A stretch of DNA of 47,484 nucleotides from an uncultured Collinsella sp. (GTDB taxonomy: Bacteria; Actinomycetota; Coriobacteriia; Coriobacteriales; Coriobacteriaceae), in assembly GCA_902494245.1 (NCBI GenBank), contig CABUSR010000013.1:1-47484 (forward strand), given 5' to 3'. Below, one piece after another: positions 1-8,438 of this stretch. Position numbers and translations under genes: made by a program. Each line of letters begins with the position of its first letter. Position 1 is the stretch's first letter. The notes below the pieces were generated by a model. It was given only the letters and a program-made list of their open reading frames with translations. It searched no databases and was not told where the DNA came from.

Positions 1-995
1 GCGTAATCCACCTTGGCGCGGCGAGCGGTAGCCTTCTCCCAATCGCTGGTGCCCTCAAAGACATCCTGCTTGTAGGGATTGCGGCCGAGCTTCTTGGCGC
101 GGTAGGCGATGTAGATGATCGCGGCGACGTTGGCGACCAGTGCGGCGATCGAGACCGCGGTAGCGGCGCCGGGGTCGAGCGTGGAGTGGGTCACAAAGAT
201 GGACTCCTCCTGGAAGTAGGGGAATACCTGGGCAAACATGCACCAAATAGCCAGCGTAAAGGCGCGGTTCTGGATCCAGCCGCCCTTGTTCCAGATAAAG
301 GCGGCGACGGTGGGCGCCAGCAGCAGCGCAAAGCCGCAGAACCAGGAGTGGGTGGGCAGGCAGTTGTAGGTGTAGCAGAAGTTCCAGATATCGTAGGCGA
401 TGATGTAGACCCAGGTCATGTCGGGCCACAGCATATCGGTCTGATCCTCGGAGGCGTAGACGCTCCACCAACCGGTCATGCAGAAGATGTTGATGAGACC
501 GGCGATGCCGTTGAACACGTTGTTCCAGCCGGCCAGCTGCGTAGCACCTTCGGAGGTGACCCAGGTGGACTCGCCCAGGACAAAGAAGTGATAGGCGCTC
601 TCAAAGTCGGATACGACGGCGATCATGATGTTGATGGCGACGATCACAAACGGCCATGCGCGGAACCAATGCGCCTTGCCGATCTTTCCCCACTGGTACT
701 TAATGGCAATGAAGCCCCAGCAACCGGCGAGCGCCGCGTATACCTTGGCGTAGTGGAACCAGCTGTTCTGGTACACATGGGTGGGGTTGGTGAGCGCCCA
801 CTCGGCGCCTTGCGAAACGCCCACGGCGATGGCGACGCAGTAGATGGTCATGGCCAGCGGAGCCACGCCAAAGATGATTGCCGCGCCCAGCTTGGTGCGG
901 CGGCCGACTTCGTTGAGCACGATCAGGCCAATAAAGACCATGGCCCAGCCGGCCCAGTGGATAAGGGTATCGCTACCCCAAACATCGAACAGCAT
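1..995 (-). CDS. Multi-pass membrane protein, DUF5692-like (3' end outside window)
   Basis: I read this gene directly on the minus strand: an open frame of 331 codons runs from ATG at 995 off the left edge with no stop. An AAAGGAG Shine-Dalgarno lies six to seven bases upstream. The product begins MLFDVWGSDTLIHWAGW and holds about eight hydrophobic segments separated by short Trp- and Tyr-rich loops, followed by a basic cytoplasmic tail near the window edge (RAKKLGRNPYKQD). There is no signal peptide and no enzyme motif that I recognise. The overall look resembles the integral membrane family DUF5692, but this is from memory and not tested. It lies 63 bp downstream of the TetR gene in the same direction, so the two are probably co-transcribed and under TetR control. 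Function is unknown; a transporter or membrane sensor is possible. Confidence 0.75.
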   Translation of the reverse strand, partial: MLFDVWGSDTLIHWAGWAMVFIGLIVLNEVGRRTKLGAAIIFGVAPLAMTIYCVAIAVGVSQGAEWALTNPTHVYQNSWFHYAKVYAALAGCWGFIAIKYQWGKIGKAHWFRAWPFVIVAINIMIAVVSDFESAYHFFVLGESTWVTSEGATQLAGWNNVFNGIAGLINIFCMTGWWSVYASEDQTDMLWPDMTWVYIIAYDIWNFCYTYNCLPTHSWFCGFALLLAPTVAAFIWNKGGWIQNRAFTLAIWCMFAQVFPYFQEESIFVTHSTLDPGAATAVSIAALVANVAAIIYIAYRAKKLGRNPYKQDVFEGTSDWEKATARRAKVDY

Positions 996-1058
996 GCTGC
1001 TCTCCTTTCACACGCCCGCGGCCCCTCTTCTGATCGCGGGCAGTTTGGCCAAATGTCG

Positions 1059-1721
1059 TCAGTTCTGGGGCTTGCGCTCCGGATACTTGGCGGTATAGCC
1101 CTCGATGTGGAGTGTCGAGGCGATGATTTCCTTGACCGTTTCGTCGGGCACATCGGGGTGCGTGCGGATATACATCAAAAGGCCCATGATGAGGGTGTAG
1201 AACGTCTCGTAGACATGGTCGATGCGTAGCTCATGATGGGCGACAAAATCCACTACGGTGGTGTCGCAGATATACTGCGCCACGCGCTGGACCACGTTGT
1301 GCAAAAAGCCGCCGTAGAGCGCGCCGCTGCTCGAGGTAAGCGTGCTCGGCAGCTCGTGGCCGCTGGCGACCAGGCGCTTAAAGAGCGGGGCGACGGTGTC
1401 GAGCGCGCCCTCGATATCACCGACGGTGCGGTCGGCGTTCCACCGCTCGAGTTCGGAGATAAAGTCGTCGATCGCCTCGTCCATAACAGCGGTGACGGCG
1501 GCGTCCATGTCGGCGAAGTAGTGGTAGAACAATGAACGCGTGCAGCCGGCTCGCTTGGTCACGGCCGATACCGATAGGTGGGACACGCCCAGCTCGGAGC
1601 TTACGGTGCGCACGGCATCGAGGATCTCGCGACGGCGTTCGTCGCCCGTCAGGCGCTTTGCCGCGCTATCGGATGCGGGGACGGCATCGACCACAGAGGT
1701 ACCTGCTGTGTTATTGCCCAT
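1059..1721 (-). CDS. TetR/AcrR-family transcriptional regulator
   Basis: A 220-residue one-component regulator. Residues about 28-75 form the TetR helix-turn-helix (ERRREILDAV, then VSAVTKRAGCTRSLFYHYF), with the typical FYHYF end of the recognition helix. The remaining helical part is the variable ligand-binding and dimerisation domain. The ATG at 1721 follows an AAAGGCGG ribosome site. The gene is divergent from the large oxidoreductase at 1911 and lies upstream of the membrane-protein gene ending off the window. The spacer contains two near-identical palindromes 23 bp apart, the usual form of a TetR operator, so autoregulation and control of both transcription units is likely. The ligand is unknown. 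The 25-residue N-terminal tail before the HTH is Ser/Ala-rich and probably disordered. Confidence 0.92.
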   Translation of the reverse strand: MGNNTAGTSVVDAVPASDSAAKRLTGDERRREILDAVRTVSSELGVSHLSVSAVTKRAGCTRSLFYHYFADMDAAVTAVMDEAIDDFISELERWNADRTVGDIEGALDTVAPLFKRLVASGHELPSTLTSSSGALYGGFLHNVVQRVAQYICDTTVVDFVAHHELRIDHVYETFYTLIMGLLMYIRTHPDVPDETVKEIIASTLHIEGYTAKYPERKPQN

Positions 1722-1776
1722 GTTTTGCCGCCTTTCATCCTCTTTTGCCTGACCGTTCGCCTAACAGTCTTGAATA

Positions 1777-1821
1777 TTGTTGACGGTTCGTCAATACTAT
1801 TTTTGACACAATGTCAACAAT
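1777..1821. promoter_or_regulatory. Paired palindromic operators between divergent TetR and oxidoreductase genes
   Basis: Two inverted repeats of the same design: TTGACGgttCGTCAA (1780-1794) and TTGACAcaaTGTCAA (1803-1817). Each has six-base arms and a three-base centre, with centres 23 bp apart, about two helical turns. Both sit inside a wider inverted repeat (ATTGTTGAC at the left, GTCAACAAT at the right). The TTGAC arms also resemble -35 elements. Binding by the adjacent TetR protein is inferred from position and symmetry. Confidence 0.7.
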
Positions 1822-1910
1822 GGCGGGTGAACGGCATGGGGGCATGTCCGGCCTGCAAAAAAAGAGGGGCGCTGCGGTCCCGCCGGGCTGCGGCAAGAGA
1901 AGGGACAACC

Positions 1911-4688
1911 ATGATTCTCAACGGACCGGGGATTAGTTACACCGAGCCCGACATCGGTTCGGAGTTCGTGCCGCCGCTGCCGGAGCATCCGCGCGAGGCC
2001 ATCGTCAAGCTGTGCGAGCACTGCACCAACCGTCTGCTGCATCGCGACGAGCTGCTGGGCTACGAGTACTGGTCGTTTGCCGAGGCCGCAACCGACGAGC
2101 AGGCCGAAGTGCTCTGCAAGATGAAGATGCGCCGTCCCTATACGCTGCCCGAGATGGTCAAGCTCACCGGCATGCCCGAAGCCGATATCGAGAAGATGCT
2201 CGACGACATGAGCTACACGGGTCTGCTCGAGTACAACTGGGAAAACCCCGAGCGCGCCAAGCAATGGGTGTTGCCCATGCTGGTGCCGGGTTCTGCCGAG
2301 TTCCTCAACATGCGCGTGAGCCAGCTCGAGGAGCACCCGGTCTATGCCAAGTTCTTTGAGCAGGCGTCCAAGGGACCGCTGTCCAAGGCCACGCCGATGG
2401 TACCGCCCGGAGGCGCCGGCATCGGCATGCACGTCATTCCGGTCGAGAAGGCCATCGACGCCGCGAGCACCTCGGTGCCGATCGAGCATATCGAGCATTG
2501 GCTCGACAAATACGATGGCAAATATGCCGCCAGCACCTGCAGCTGCCGCGCGAGCCGTCGCGTGATGGGTGAGGGCTGCGCCGACGACCCGGCCGATTGG
2601 TGCATCGCCGTGGGCGATATGGCCGACTACGTGGTTGAGACCGATCGTGGCCATTACGTGACCCGCGACGAGGTTTACGACATCTTGCGCCAGGCCGAGG
2701 ACAACGGCTTTGTGCACCAGATCACTAATATCGACGGCGAGAACAAGATCTTCGCCATCTGCAACTGCAACGTCAACGTGTGCTACGCCCTGCGCACCTC
2801 GCAGCTGTTCAACACGCCCAACCTGTCGCGCTCGGCCTATGTCGCTAAGGTCGAGAAGGACAAGTGCGTGGCCTGCGGTCGCTGCGTCGAGGTGTGTCCG
2901 GCCGGCGCCGCCAAGCTGGGCCAGAAGCTCTGCAGCAAAAAGGCCGGCGGACAGGTGCCCGAGTATCCGCGCCAGGAGCTGCCCGATGCCACCAAGTGGG
3001 ACCACACCAAGTGGTCGCCCAACTACCGCAACGACAACCGCATCGAGACGCATGAGTCCGGCACCGCTCCCTGCAAGACGGCCTGCCCCGCGCACGTTGC
3101 CGTTCAGGGCTATTTGAAGCTCGCGGCTCAGGGTCGCTATGACGAGGCGCTGGCACTCATTAAGCGCGAGAACCCGCTGCCCGCTATCTGCGGCCGTGTG
3201 TGCAACCGCCGCTGCGAGGACGCCTGCACCCGCGGCCGTGTGGACGCCGCCGTGGCCATCGACGAGGTCAAGAAGTTCATCGCCCAGCGCGATCTGGATG
3301 CCGCGACCCGCTACGTCCCGCCCGTGGTGACGCCGACGCGCGCTGGCGGCTTTGATCAGAAGATCGCCATCATCGGTGCCGGTCCGGCCGGCCTGTCCTG
3401 CGCTTTCTACCTGGCCGAGAAGGGCTACAAGCCTGTCGTGTTCGAGAAGAACGAGCGTCCGGGCGGCATGCTCACCTACGGCATTCCCAGCTTTAAGCTG
3501 CAGAAGGACGTCATTGAGGCCGAGGTCGAGATCATTCGCCTGATGGGTGCCGAGTTCCGCTATGGCGTGGAGGTCGGTCGTGATGTGACGCTCGACGAGC
3601 TGCGCGCGCAGGGCTTTAAGGCCTTTTACGTGGCCATCGGCTGCCAGGGCGGCCGCCTTGCCGGTATTCCGGGCGAGGATGCCGTGGACGTGACCGTGGC
3701 CGTCGACTTCCTTCGCGAGGTTAACAGCGGCAAGATCGATACCCTGTCCGGCCGCACCATTGTGGTGGGCGGCGGCAACGTGGCCATCGACGTTGCCCGC
3801 AACGCCTGCCGTCTGGGCTCTGGGCACGTTGAGATGTTCTGCCTGGAGAGCGAGGTCCAGATGCCCGCCAGCGAGGAAGAACGTCGCGAGGCCGTTGAGG
3901 ACGGCGCTCACATCAGCTGCGGCTGGGGCCCCAAGGAGATTCACCTGGACGAGGCCGGTCGTGTGTGCGGTATCACCTTCAAGCGCTGCACGCGTGTCTT
4001 TGACGACGAGGGCCGTTTTGCGCCCGAGTACGACGAGAACGATCTGCGCCGTGTCGATGCCGACCGTGTCGTCATGTCGATTGGCCAGTCCATTGTGTGG
4101 GGCGACCTGCTGGCTGGCTCCAAGGTGGAGCTCGGCCGCGGCCAGGGCGCCCTTGCCGATCCCCAGACTTACCAGACCGCCGAACCCGACATCTTTGTGG
4201 GTGGTGACGTCTACACTGGCCCCAGCTTTGCCATCGACGCTATCGCCGCCGGCCACGAGGCCGCGGTGTCCATCCATCGCTTTGTGCAGCCGGGCTCCAC
4301 GCTCACCATCGGCCGCAATCAGCGCCGCTACACCGCGCTCGACCGCGACGACGTTGTGCTCGAGAGCTACGACAACGCGAGCCGCGAGGTTGCCCACGTG
4401 GACCGCGAGCGCGAGAAGGCTGCGCCGTTTAGCGAGTACGTCGAGACCTTTACCGAAGAGCAGGTGCGCGCCGAGACCGCCCGTTGCCTGGGTTGCGGTG
4501 CCTCGATCGTCGACCCCAACAAGTGCATCGGCTGCGGCCTGTGCACCACCAAGTGCGCGTTCGACGCCATCCATCTGGATCGCGACCGCCCCGAGTGCTC
4601 CACGATGGTCAAATACGAGCAAAAGCTCCCAAGCCTCGGCAAGTACGCTCTAAAGCGTGCCATCAAGATTAAATTTGGTCGTAAATAG
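1911..4688 (+). CDS. Multidomain FAD-dependent NAD(P)H oxidoreductase with [4Fe-4S] clusters
   Basis: Predicted 925-residue cytoplasmic redox protein. The ATG at 1911 follows an AGAAGGGA site; the open frame extends upstream, but only through the operator region. Residues 1-300 form an unfamiliar domain with a winged-helix-like stretch and Cys clusters (CEHC near 35, CSC at 210-212, CNCNVNVC at 284-291). Next come a ferredoxin motif (CVACGRCVEVCP, 319-330), then a GltD-like N-terminal Cys domain (CKTACP at 388-393; CGRVCNRRCEDAC, 427-439). An FAD/NAD(P) disulfide-oxidoreductase module follows (GAGPAG at 489-494; second Rossmann GGGNVA). A last cluster (CIGCGLCTTKC) ends the protein near 880. 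The GltD-type core suggests electron transfer between NAD(P)H and a ferredoxin-like or organic substrate. Substrate is not deducible. It is divergent from, and probably controlled by, the TetR gene. Confidence 0.85.
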   Translation: MILNGPGISYTEPDIGSEFVPPLPEHPREAIVKLCEHCTNRLLHRDELLGYEYWSFAEAATDEQAEVLCKMKMRRPYTLPEMVKLTGMPEADIEKMLDDMSYTGLLEYNWENPERAKQWVLPMLVPGSAEFLNMRVSQLEEHPVYAKFFEQASKGPLSKATPMVPPGGAGIGMHVIPVEKAIDAASTSVPIEHIEHWLDKYDGKYAASTCSCRASRRVMGEGCADDPADWCIAVGDMADYVVETDRGHYVTRDEVYDILRQAEDNGFVHQITNIDGENKIFAICNCNVNVCYALRTSQLFNTPNLSRSAYVAKVEKDKCVACGRCVEVCPAGAAKLGQKLCSKKAGGQVPEYPRQELPDATKWDHTKWSPNYRNDNRIETHESGTAPCKTACPAHVAVQGYLKLAAQGRYDEALALIKRENPLPAICGRVCNRRCEDACTRGRVDAAVAIDEVKKFIAQRDLDAATRYVPPVVTPTRAGGFDQKIAIIGAGPAGLSCAFYLAEKGYKPVVFEKNERPGGMLTYGIPSFKLQKDVIEAEVEIIRLMGAEFRYGVEVGRDVTLDELRAQGFKAFYVAIGCQGGRLAGIPGEDAVDVTVAVDFLREVNSGKIDTLSGRTIVVGGGNVAIDVARNACRLGSGHVEMFCLESEVQMPASEEERREAVEDGAHISCGWGPKEIHLDEAGRVCGITFKRCTRVFDDEGRFAPEYDENDLRRVDADRVVMSIGQSIVWGDLLAGSKVELGRGQGALADPQTYQTAEPDIFVGGDVYTGPSFAIDAIAAGHEAAVSIHRFVQPGSTLTIGRNQRRYTALDRDDVVLESYDNASREVAHVDREREKAAPFSEYVETFTEEQVRAETARCLGCGASIVDPNKCIGCGLCTTKCAFDAIHLDRDRPECSTMVKYEQKLPSLGKYALKRAIKIKFGRK

Positions 4689-4703
4689 GTAGCCATGGCG
4701 GGT

Positions 4704-4743
4704 AAGGGGACGGCGCAGACTAGATCTCGTCGTCCCCTTGCTT
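4704..4743 (+). terminator. Hairpin between oxidoreductase and hypA
   Basis: AAGGGGACG (4704-4712) pairs perfectly with CGTCCCCTT (4731-4739) over an 18-base loop. Only a weak T-rich tail follows (GCTTTGAGTTT), so it may be a leaky terminator or a processing hairpin. It lies 15 bp after the oxidoreductase stop and 41 bp before the hypA start. Confidence 0.4.
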
Positions 4744-4784
4744 TGAGTTTGCATCGAATCAACCTCTGCAGAAAGGGTTTCGCC

Positions 4785-5213
4785 TTGCATGAATTGGGAA
4801 TCGTCTATCACATCATTCGCGATGTCGAGAACGTGGCGCGCGCCAATGGCGTGCGTCGCGTTTCGAGCGTCACGCTGCTGCTGGGCGAGGTCTCGGGCGT
4901 CGTTCCCGACTTGCTACTCGATGCTTGGCGCTGGGCGGCAGATAAAAAGCCCATCACCGAGGGTGCGGAGCTTATCGTGGAGCCCGTTGAGGCCGTGACA
5001 CATTGCGAGGCGTGTGGCTGCGACTACGCGACGGTCGAGCACGGCAAGGCCTGTCCCCATTGCGGTAGCGGCGAGACCTATTTGCTGCAGGGCCAAGAGG
5101 TAATGATCAAACAGATCGAGACCCCCGAAGAGGATCCGGCAGGCGCTGCCCCCGACGGCCCTTCCGACGCGCCCGATGCCGTCGACGCCGCCAACCCACT
5201 CCACATCGTCTAG
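4785..5213 (+). CDS. hypA: HypA/HybF-like nickel metallochaperone
   Basis: HypA delivers nickel to [NiFe]-hydrogenase (and in some bacteria urease) precursors together with HypB. The protein of 142 residues starts at a TTG codon that gives the diagnostic N-terminus M-H-E-L-G with the nickel-ligand His2; AAAGGG lies seven bases upstream. An upstream in-frame ATG would bury this N-terminus. The zinc site is two CxxC motifs (Cys74/Cys77 and Cys90/Cys93). The last 30 residues are a Pro/Ala/Asp-rich tail beyond the usual family length of about 115. No hydrogenase, urease, hypB or other hyp gene is in the window, so it is an orphan here; the neighbour upstream is the iron-sulfur oxidoreductase. Family call is firm; the client enzyme is not visible. 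Confidence 0.9.
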   Translation: MHELGIVYHIIRDVENVARANGVRRVSSVTLLLGEVSGVVPDLLLDAWRWAADKKPITEGAELIVEPVEAVTHCEACGCDYATVEHGKACPHCGSGETYLLQGQEVMIKQIETPEEDPAGAAPDGPSDAPDAVDAANPLHIV

Positions 5214-5222
5214 GATCCCTAT

Positions 5223-5295
5223 AAGTTGCGGTGAAATAGTTCCTAAATCCAGCCTTCTGGCTCTTAAACAAGAACTATTTCACCGCAACTTTTTT
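5223..5295 (+). repeat. Hairpin repeat copy 1 (also likely terminator of hypA)
   Basis: A perfect 20-bp stem: 5223-5242 pairs with 5272-5291 across a 29-base loop, followed by a T run to 5295, so it can act as an intrinsic terminator. The stem sequence recurs at 8909-8977, showing that this is a dispersed repeat and not only a terminator. The shared arm starts AAGTTGCGGTGAAATAGTTC. Confidence 0.8.
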
Positions 5296-5617
5296 GAGTA
5301 GTTTTGTTGAGCATAAGTCGTGCAAATAGTCAAGCCATGTCTGTTTAAACAAAATAGTGACAGTACGAGCACATTCGCACTTGCTTAATATCGATATTAA
5401 TGAACAGCTTGCTTGTATCTATAAAATACATAGCTTGATGAGCGACGCCTTGTCGTGTAATGAGTCAAAAAGCAGTAACGTAATCAACTTGTAACAAACC
5501 TAGACGTTTAAACAAATAATCCAACCTTTTGCGGATTTAGCTATAATTCCACAATCCAAACAGGTATACTCCTTTCATGTCGTGTAGGAAATACGTAGAC
5601 AAAAAGGAGGTTATGTG
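5296..5617 (+). promoter_or_regulatory. AT-rich leader and promoter region of the PTS operon
   Basis: About 320 bp without a gene, clearly more AT-rich than its surroundings. It holds two copies of the palindrome GTTTAAAC followed by AAA (5343-5350, 5506-5513), a perfect 16-bp palindrome TTAATATCGATATTAA (5385-5400), and two possible -10 boxes, TATAAT (5542-5547) and TATACT (5565-5570), neither with a convincing -35. A strong AAGGAGG ribosome site ends at 5610. Operator roles for the palindromes are inferred. Confidence 0.45.
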
Positions 5618-6607
5618 ATGGTAAGTATTGTTCTTGCTAGCCACGGGGACTTGGCAGCTGGAATCAAGCAGACGGGCTCGATGGTCTTTGGCGATCAGCC
5701 GTCTGTTGCCGTGGTCTCGCTCGAGCCGAGCATGGGCCCCGACGACTTCCGTGCCAAGGTCGAGGAAGCAGTCGCTTCCTTCGAGGACCAGGAGCAGGTG
5801 CTCTTCCTCGTTGATCTGTGGGGCGGCACGCCGTTCAACCAGATCAGCGGGCTCATCGAGGGCCACGATTCCTGGGCTATCGTCACCGGTGTCAACCTGC
5901 CTATGCTCATCGAGGCATATTCGCAGCGCTTTGACGCAAAGAACACTGCACATGCGATCGCAAAACATCTCGTGACTGAGGCTAAGGCTGGCGTGCGCGT
6001 CAAGCCCGAGTCTCTGGAGCCCGAGGAGAAGAAGCCGGCTACGGCCGCCGCTGCTCCTGCAGGCGCCATCCCTCCGGGAACGGTCATCGGCGACGGGCAC
6101 ATCAAGATCGCCCACGTCCGTATCGACACCCGTCTGCTGCATGGTCAGGTGGCCACCACGTGGACCAAGCAGATTAACCCCAACCGCATCATCGTGGTTT
6201 CCGACGGCGTTGCTCACGACGAGCTTCGCAAGACGATGATCGAGCAGGCTGCCCCTCCGGGAGTCCATGCCAACGTCGTGCCCATCAAGAAGATGGCCGA
6301 GGTCGTCAAGGACACGCGTTTTGGTGACACCAAGGCCATGCTGCTCTTCGAGAACCCGCAGGATCTGCTCAAGGCCATCGAGGCCGGCGTCGACATCAAG
6401 GAAGTCAACATCGGTTCCATGGCTCACTCCAAGGGCAAGGTCGTCGTCACCAACGCCGTCGCTATGGGCGATGACGACGTTAAGACCCTCGAGGCCCTCA
6501 AGGCCAAGGGCGTCAAGTTCGAGGTCCGCAAGGTTCCTTCGGATGCTTCCGAGGATCTCGACGCCATGTTGAAGAAAGCTAAGGCCGAACTGGCCGCTCA
6601 AGCATAG
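5618..6607 (+). CDS. manX: PTS system mannose-family EIIAB component
   Basis: Cytoplasmic phosphotransfer protein of the mannose-type PTS: HPr phosphorylates the IIA domain, which passes phosphate to IIB and then to the incoming sugar. Residues 1-125 are EIIA-Man with phospho-His9 (VLASHGDLA) and the FLVDLWGGTPFN motif. Residues 130-160 are an Ala/Pro-rich hinge. Residues 161-329 are EIIB with phospho-His175 (RLLHGQV). I choose the ATG at 5618, seven bases after AAGGAGG; an in-frame GTG at 5615 is too close. It is first in an operon with IIC and IID (18 and 16 bp spacings). Mannose-family PTS also carry glucose, fructose, sorbose, N-acetylgalactosamine and others, so the sugar is not certain. 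Confidence 0.93.
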   Translation: MVSIVLASHGDLAAGIKQTGSMVFGDQPSVAVVSLEPSMGPDDFRAKVEEAVASFEDQEQVLFLVDLWGGTPFNQISGLIEGHDSWAIVTGVNLPMLIEAYSQRFDAKNTAHAIAKHLVTEAKAGVRVKPESLEPEEKKPATAAAAPAGAIPPGTVIGDGHIKIAHVRIDTRLLHGQVATTWTKQINPNRIIVVSDGVAHDELRKTMIEQAAPPGVHANVVPIKKMAEVVKDTRFGDTKAMLLFENPQDLLKAIEAGVDIKEVNIGSMAHSKGKVVVTNAVAMGDDDVKTLEALKAKGVKFEVRKVPSDASEDLDAMLKKAKAELAAQA

Positions 6608-6625
6608 TAAAGGAGGGTCCGATAC

Positions 6626-7444
6626 ATGTCTGCAATCACTATTCTGCTTGTTGCGATTGTCGCGTTGCTTGCCGGTATGGAAGGCATTCTGGATGAGTTC
6701 CAGTTCCATCAGCCGCTCGTGGCATGCACGCTTATCGGTCTCGTAACCGGTCACCTTCAGGAGGGCATCCTCCTGGGCGGTTCGCTCCAGATGATGGCCC
6801 TTGGCTGGGCTAACGTCGGCGCCGCCGTCGCGCCTGACGCCGCTCTGGCCTCGGTCGCTTCTTCGATCATCATGGTGCTCGCCCTCAACGGCGGCGCCAC
6901 TGATTCGGCCAAGGCCGTTACCGCGGCCATCGCCGTCGCCGTCCCGCTGTCGGTCGCTGGTCTGTTCCTGACCATGATCTGCCGTACCATTGCTACCGCT
7001 ATCGCTCACGCCATGGACGGTTGCGCCGAGAAGGGCGACTTCTCCGGCATCGAGCGCTGGCAGTACGCTGCCATCCTCATGCAGGGCCTTCGTATCGCCA
7101 TCCCGGCAGTACTTCTGTGCATCATCCCGGCCGAGGCCGTTACCAACGCGCTTAACGCTATGCCCGACTGGCTGTCCGGCGGCATGGCTGTCGGCGGCGG
7201 CATGGTCGCTTCCGTCGGTTACGCCATGGTCATCAACATGATGGCCACCAAGGAGACCTGGCCGTTCTTCATCCTCGGCTTTGTCCTTGCTGCCATCCCT
7301 CAGCTCACGCTGATCGCCCTTGGCCTCATCGGCATCTCCCTTGCCCTCATCTACCTTGGCCTTAAGGATCTGGCCAAGCAGGGTGGCGGCATGGGCGGTG
7401 GCTCCGGCGACCCGCTCGGCGACATTCTGAACGATTACGAGTAG
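6626..7444 (+). CDS. manY: PTS system mannose-family EIIC component
   Basis: A 272-residue membrane channel subunit of the mannose PTS, forming the sugar path with IID. It starts at ATG 6626 after AAAGGAGGG. The family signature is visible near the N-terminus (EGILDEFQFHQPLVACTLIG, then GHLQEGILLGGSLQMMALGW), followed by several hydrophobic segments and a Gly-rich C-terminal tail (GGGMGGGSGD). Length is normal for IIC-Man. Codon use is strongly biased to C- or G-ending codons, like the other PTS genes, suggesting high expression. Confidence 0.93.
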   Translation: MSAITILLVAIVALLAGMEGILDEFQFHQPLVACTLIGLVTGHLQEGILLGGSLQMMALGWANVGAAVAPDAALASVASSIIMVLALNGGATDSAKAVTAAIAVAVPLSVAGLFLTMICRTIATAIAHAMDGCAEKGDFSGIERWQYAAILMQGLRIAIPAVLLCIIPAEAVTNALNAMPDWLSGGMAVGGGMVASVGYAMVINMMATKETWPFFILGFVLAAIPQLTLIALGLIGISLALIYLGLKDLAKQGGGMGGGSGDPLGDILNDYE

Positions 7445-7460
7445 GAGGGGAGTGATACAT

Positions 7461-8381
7461 ATGGCAGAGAACAAGATTCAGCTCACCAAGGCTGACCGCA
7501 AGAAGGTTTGCTTCCGTCATCAGTTCCTTCAGGGCTCGTGGAACTACGAGCGTATGCAGAACGGCGGCTGGTGCTTCGCAATGATCCCTGCGATCAAGAA
7601 GCTCTACACCAGCAAGGATGACCAGATTGCCGCTCTTAAGCGCCACCTGGAGTTCTATAACACCCACCCCTATGTTTCCGCCCCCGTCATTGGCGTTACC
7701 CTCGCTCTCGAGGAGGAGCGCGCCAACGGTGCCCCGATTGACGACGTCGCCATTCAGGGCGTCAAGGTCGGTATGATGGGCCCGCTCGCCGGTGTCGGCG
7801 ACCCCGCCTTCTGGTTCACCCTTCGCCCGATTCTGGGTGCTCTGGGCGCTTCCCTGGCCCTGTCCGGCAGCATCGCCGGTCCGCTGCTGTTCTTCTTCGC
7901 GTGGAACATCATCCGTTACGCCTTCCTGTGGTACACGCAGGAGTTTGGCTACAAGGTCGGCTCCTCCATCGCCAAGGACCTCTCCGGCGGTCTGATGGGC
8001 AAGGTCACCGAGGGTGCTTCCATCCTGGGTATGTTCATCATCGGCGCCCTGGTCGAGCGCTGGGTGTCCATCTCCTTCACCCCGGTCGTCTCCAAGGTCA
8101 CGCAGTCTGCTGGCGCCTTTATCGACTGGGCTAACCTGCCCTCCGGTTCTGAGGGTGTCAAGGAAGCACTGACGATGTATAACTCCATCGGTGCTAACGC
8201 CCTTGATCAGGTGAAGGTCACCACGCTTCAGGCCAACCTCGATCAGCTCATCCCCGGCCTTGCCGCCGTGTGCCTGACCCTGCTGGTCTGCAAGCTCCTC
8301 AAGAAGAAGGTCAGCCCGATCGTCATCATCCTGGCTCTCTTCGCCATCGGCATCATCGGTCGCGTCTGCGGCTTCATGTAA
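7461..8381 (+). CDS. manZ: PTS system mannose-family EIID component
   Basis: The IID membrane subunit (306 residues), partner of IIC. The chosen ATG at 7461 is ten bases after GGAGGGG; the frame also opens at a GTG at 7452, nearer the ribosome site and less likely. Family hallmarks include the N-terminal SWNYERMQNGGWCFAMIPA, a conserved MMGPLAGVGDPAFW loop, and hydrophobic segments toward the C-terminus. Length is typical. It follows manY by 16 bp and completes the transporter. A hairpin with a T-rich tail follows 57 bp after the stop. Confidence 0.93.
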   Translation: MAENKIQLTKADRKKVCFRHQFLQGSWNYERMQNGGWCFAMIPAIKKLYTSKDDQIAALKRHLEFYNTHPYVSAPVIGVTLALEEERANGAPIDDVAIQGVKVGMMGPLAGVGDPAFWFTLRPILGALGASLALSGSIAGPLLFFFAWNIIRYAFLWYTQEFGYKVGSSIAKDLSGGLMGKVTEGASILGMFIIGALVERWVSISFTPVVSKVTQSAGAFIDWANLPSGSEGVKEALTMYNSIGANALDQVKVTTLQANLDQLIPGLAAVCLTLLVCKLLKKKVSPIVIILALFAIGIIGRVCGFM

Positions 8382-8438
8382 GCACGTTTCGGCTTAAGAC
8401 CGAGAATTGCTAGGCAAGGGCTTTTGAGCCATTGAAAC

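Noticed and set aside
1797..4622. A 941-residue minus-strand frame opposite the oxidoreductase
   Set aside because: Same cause: complement of biased codons, no ribosome site or motif, while the sense strand has clear cofactor motifs.
5537..7474. A 645-residue minus-strand frame over the PTS genes
   Set aside because: Mirror frame of genes with recognised PTS signatures on the plus strand.
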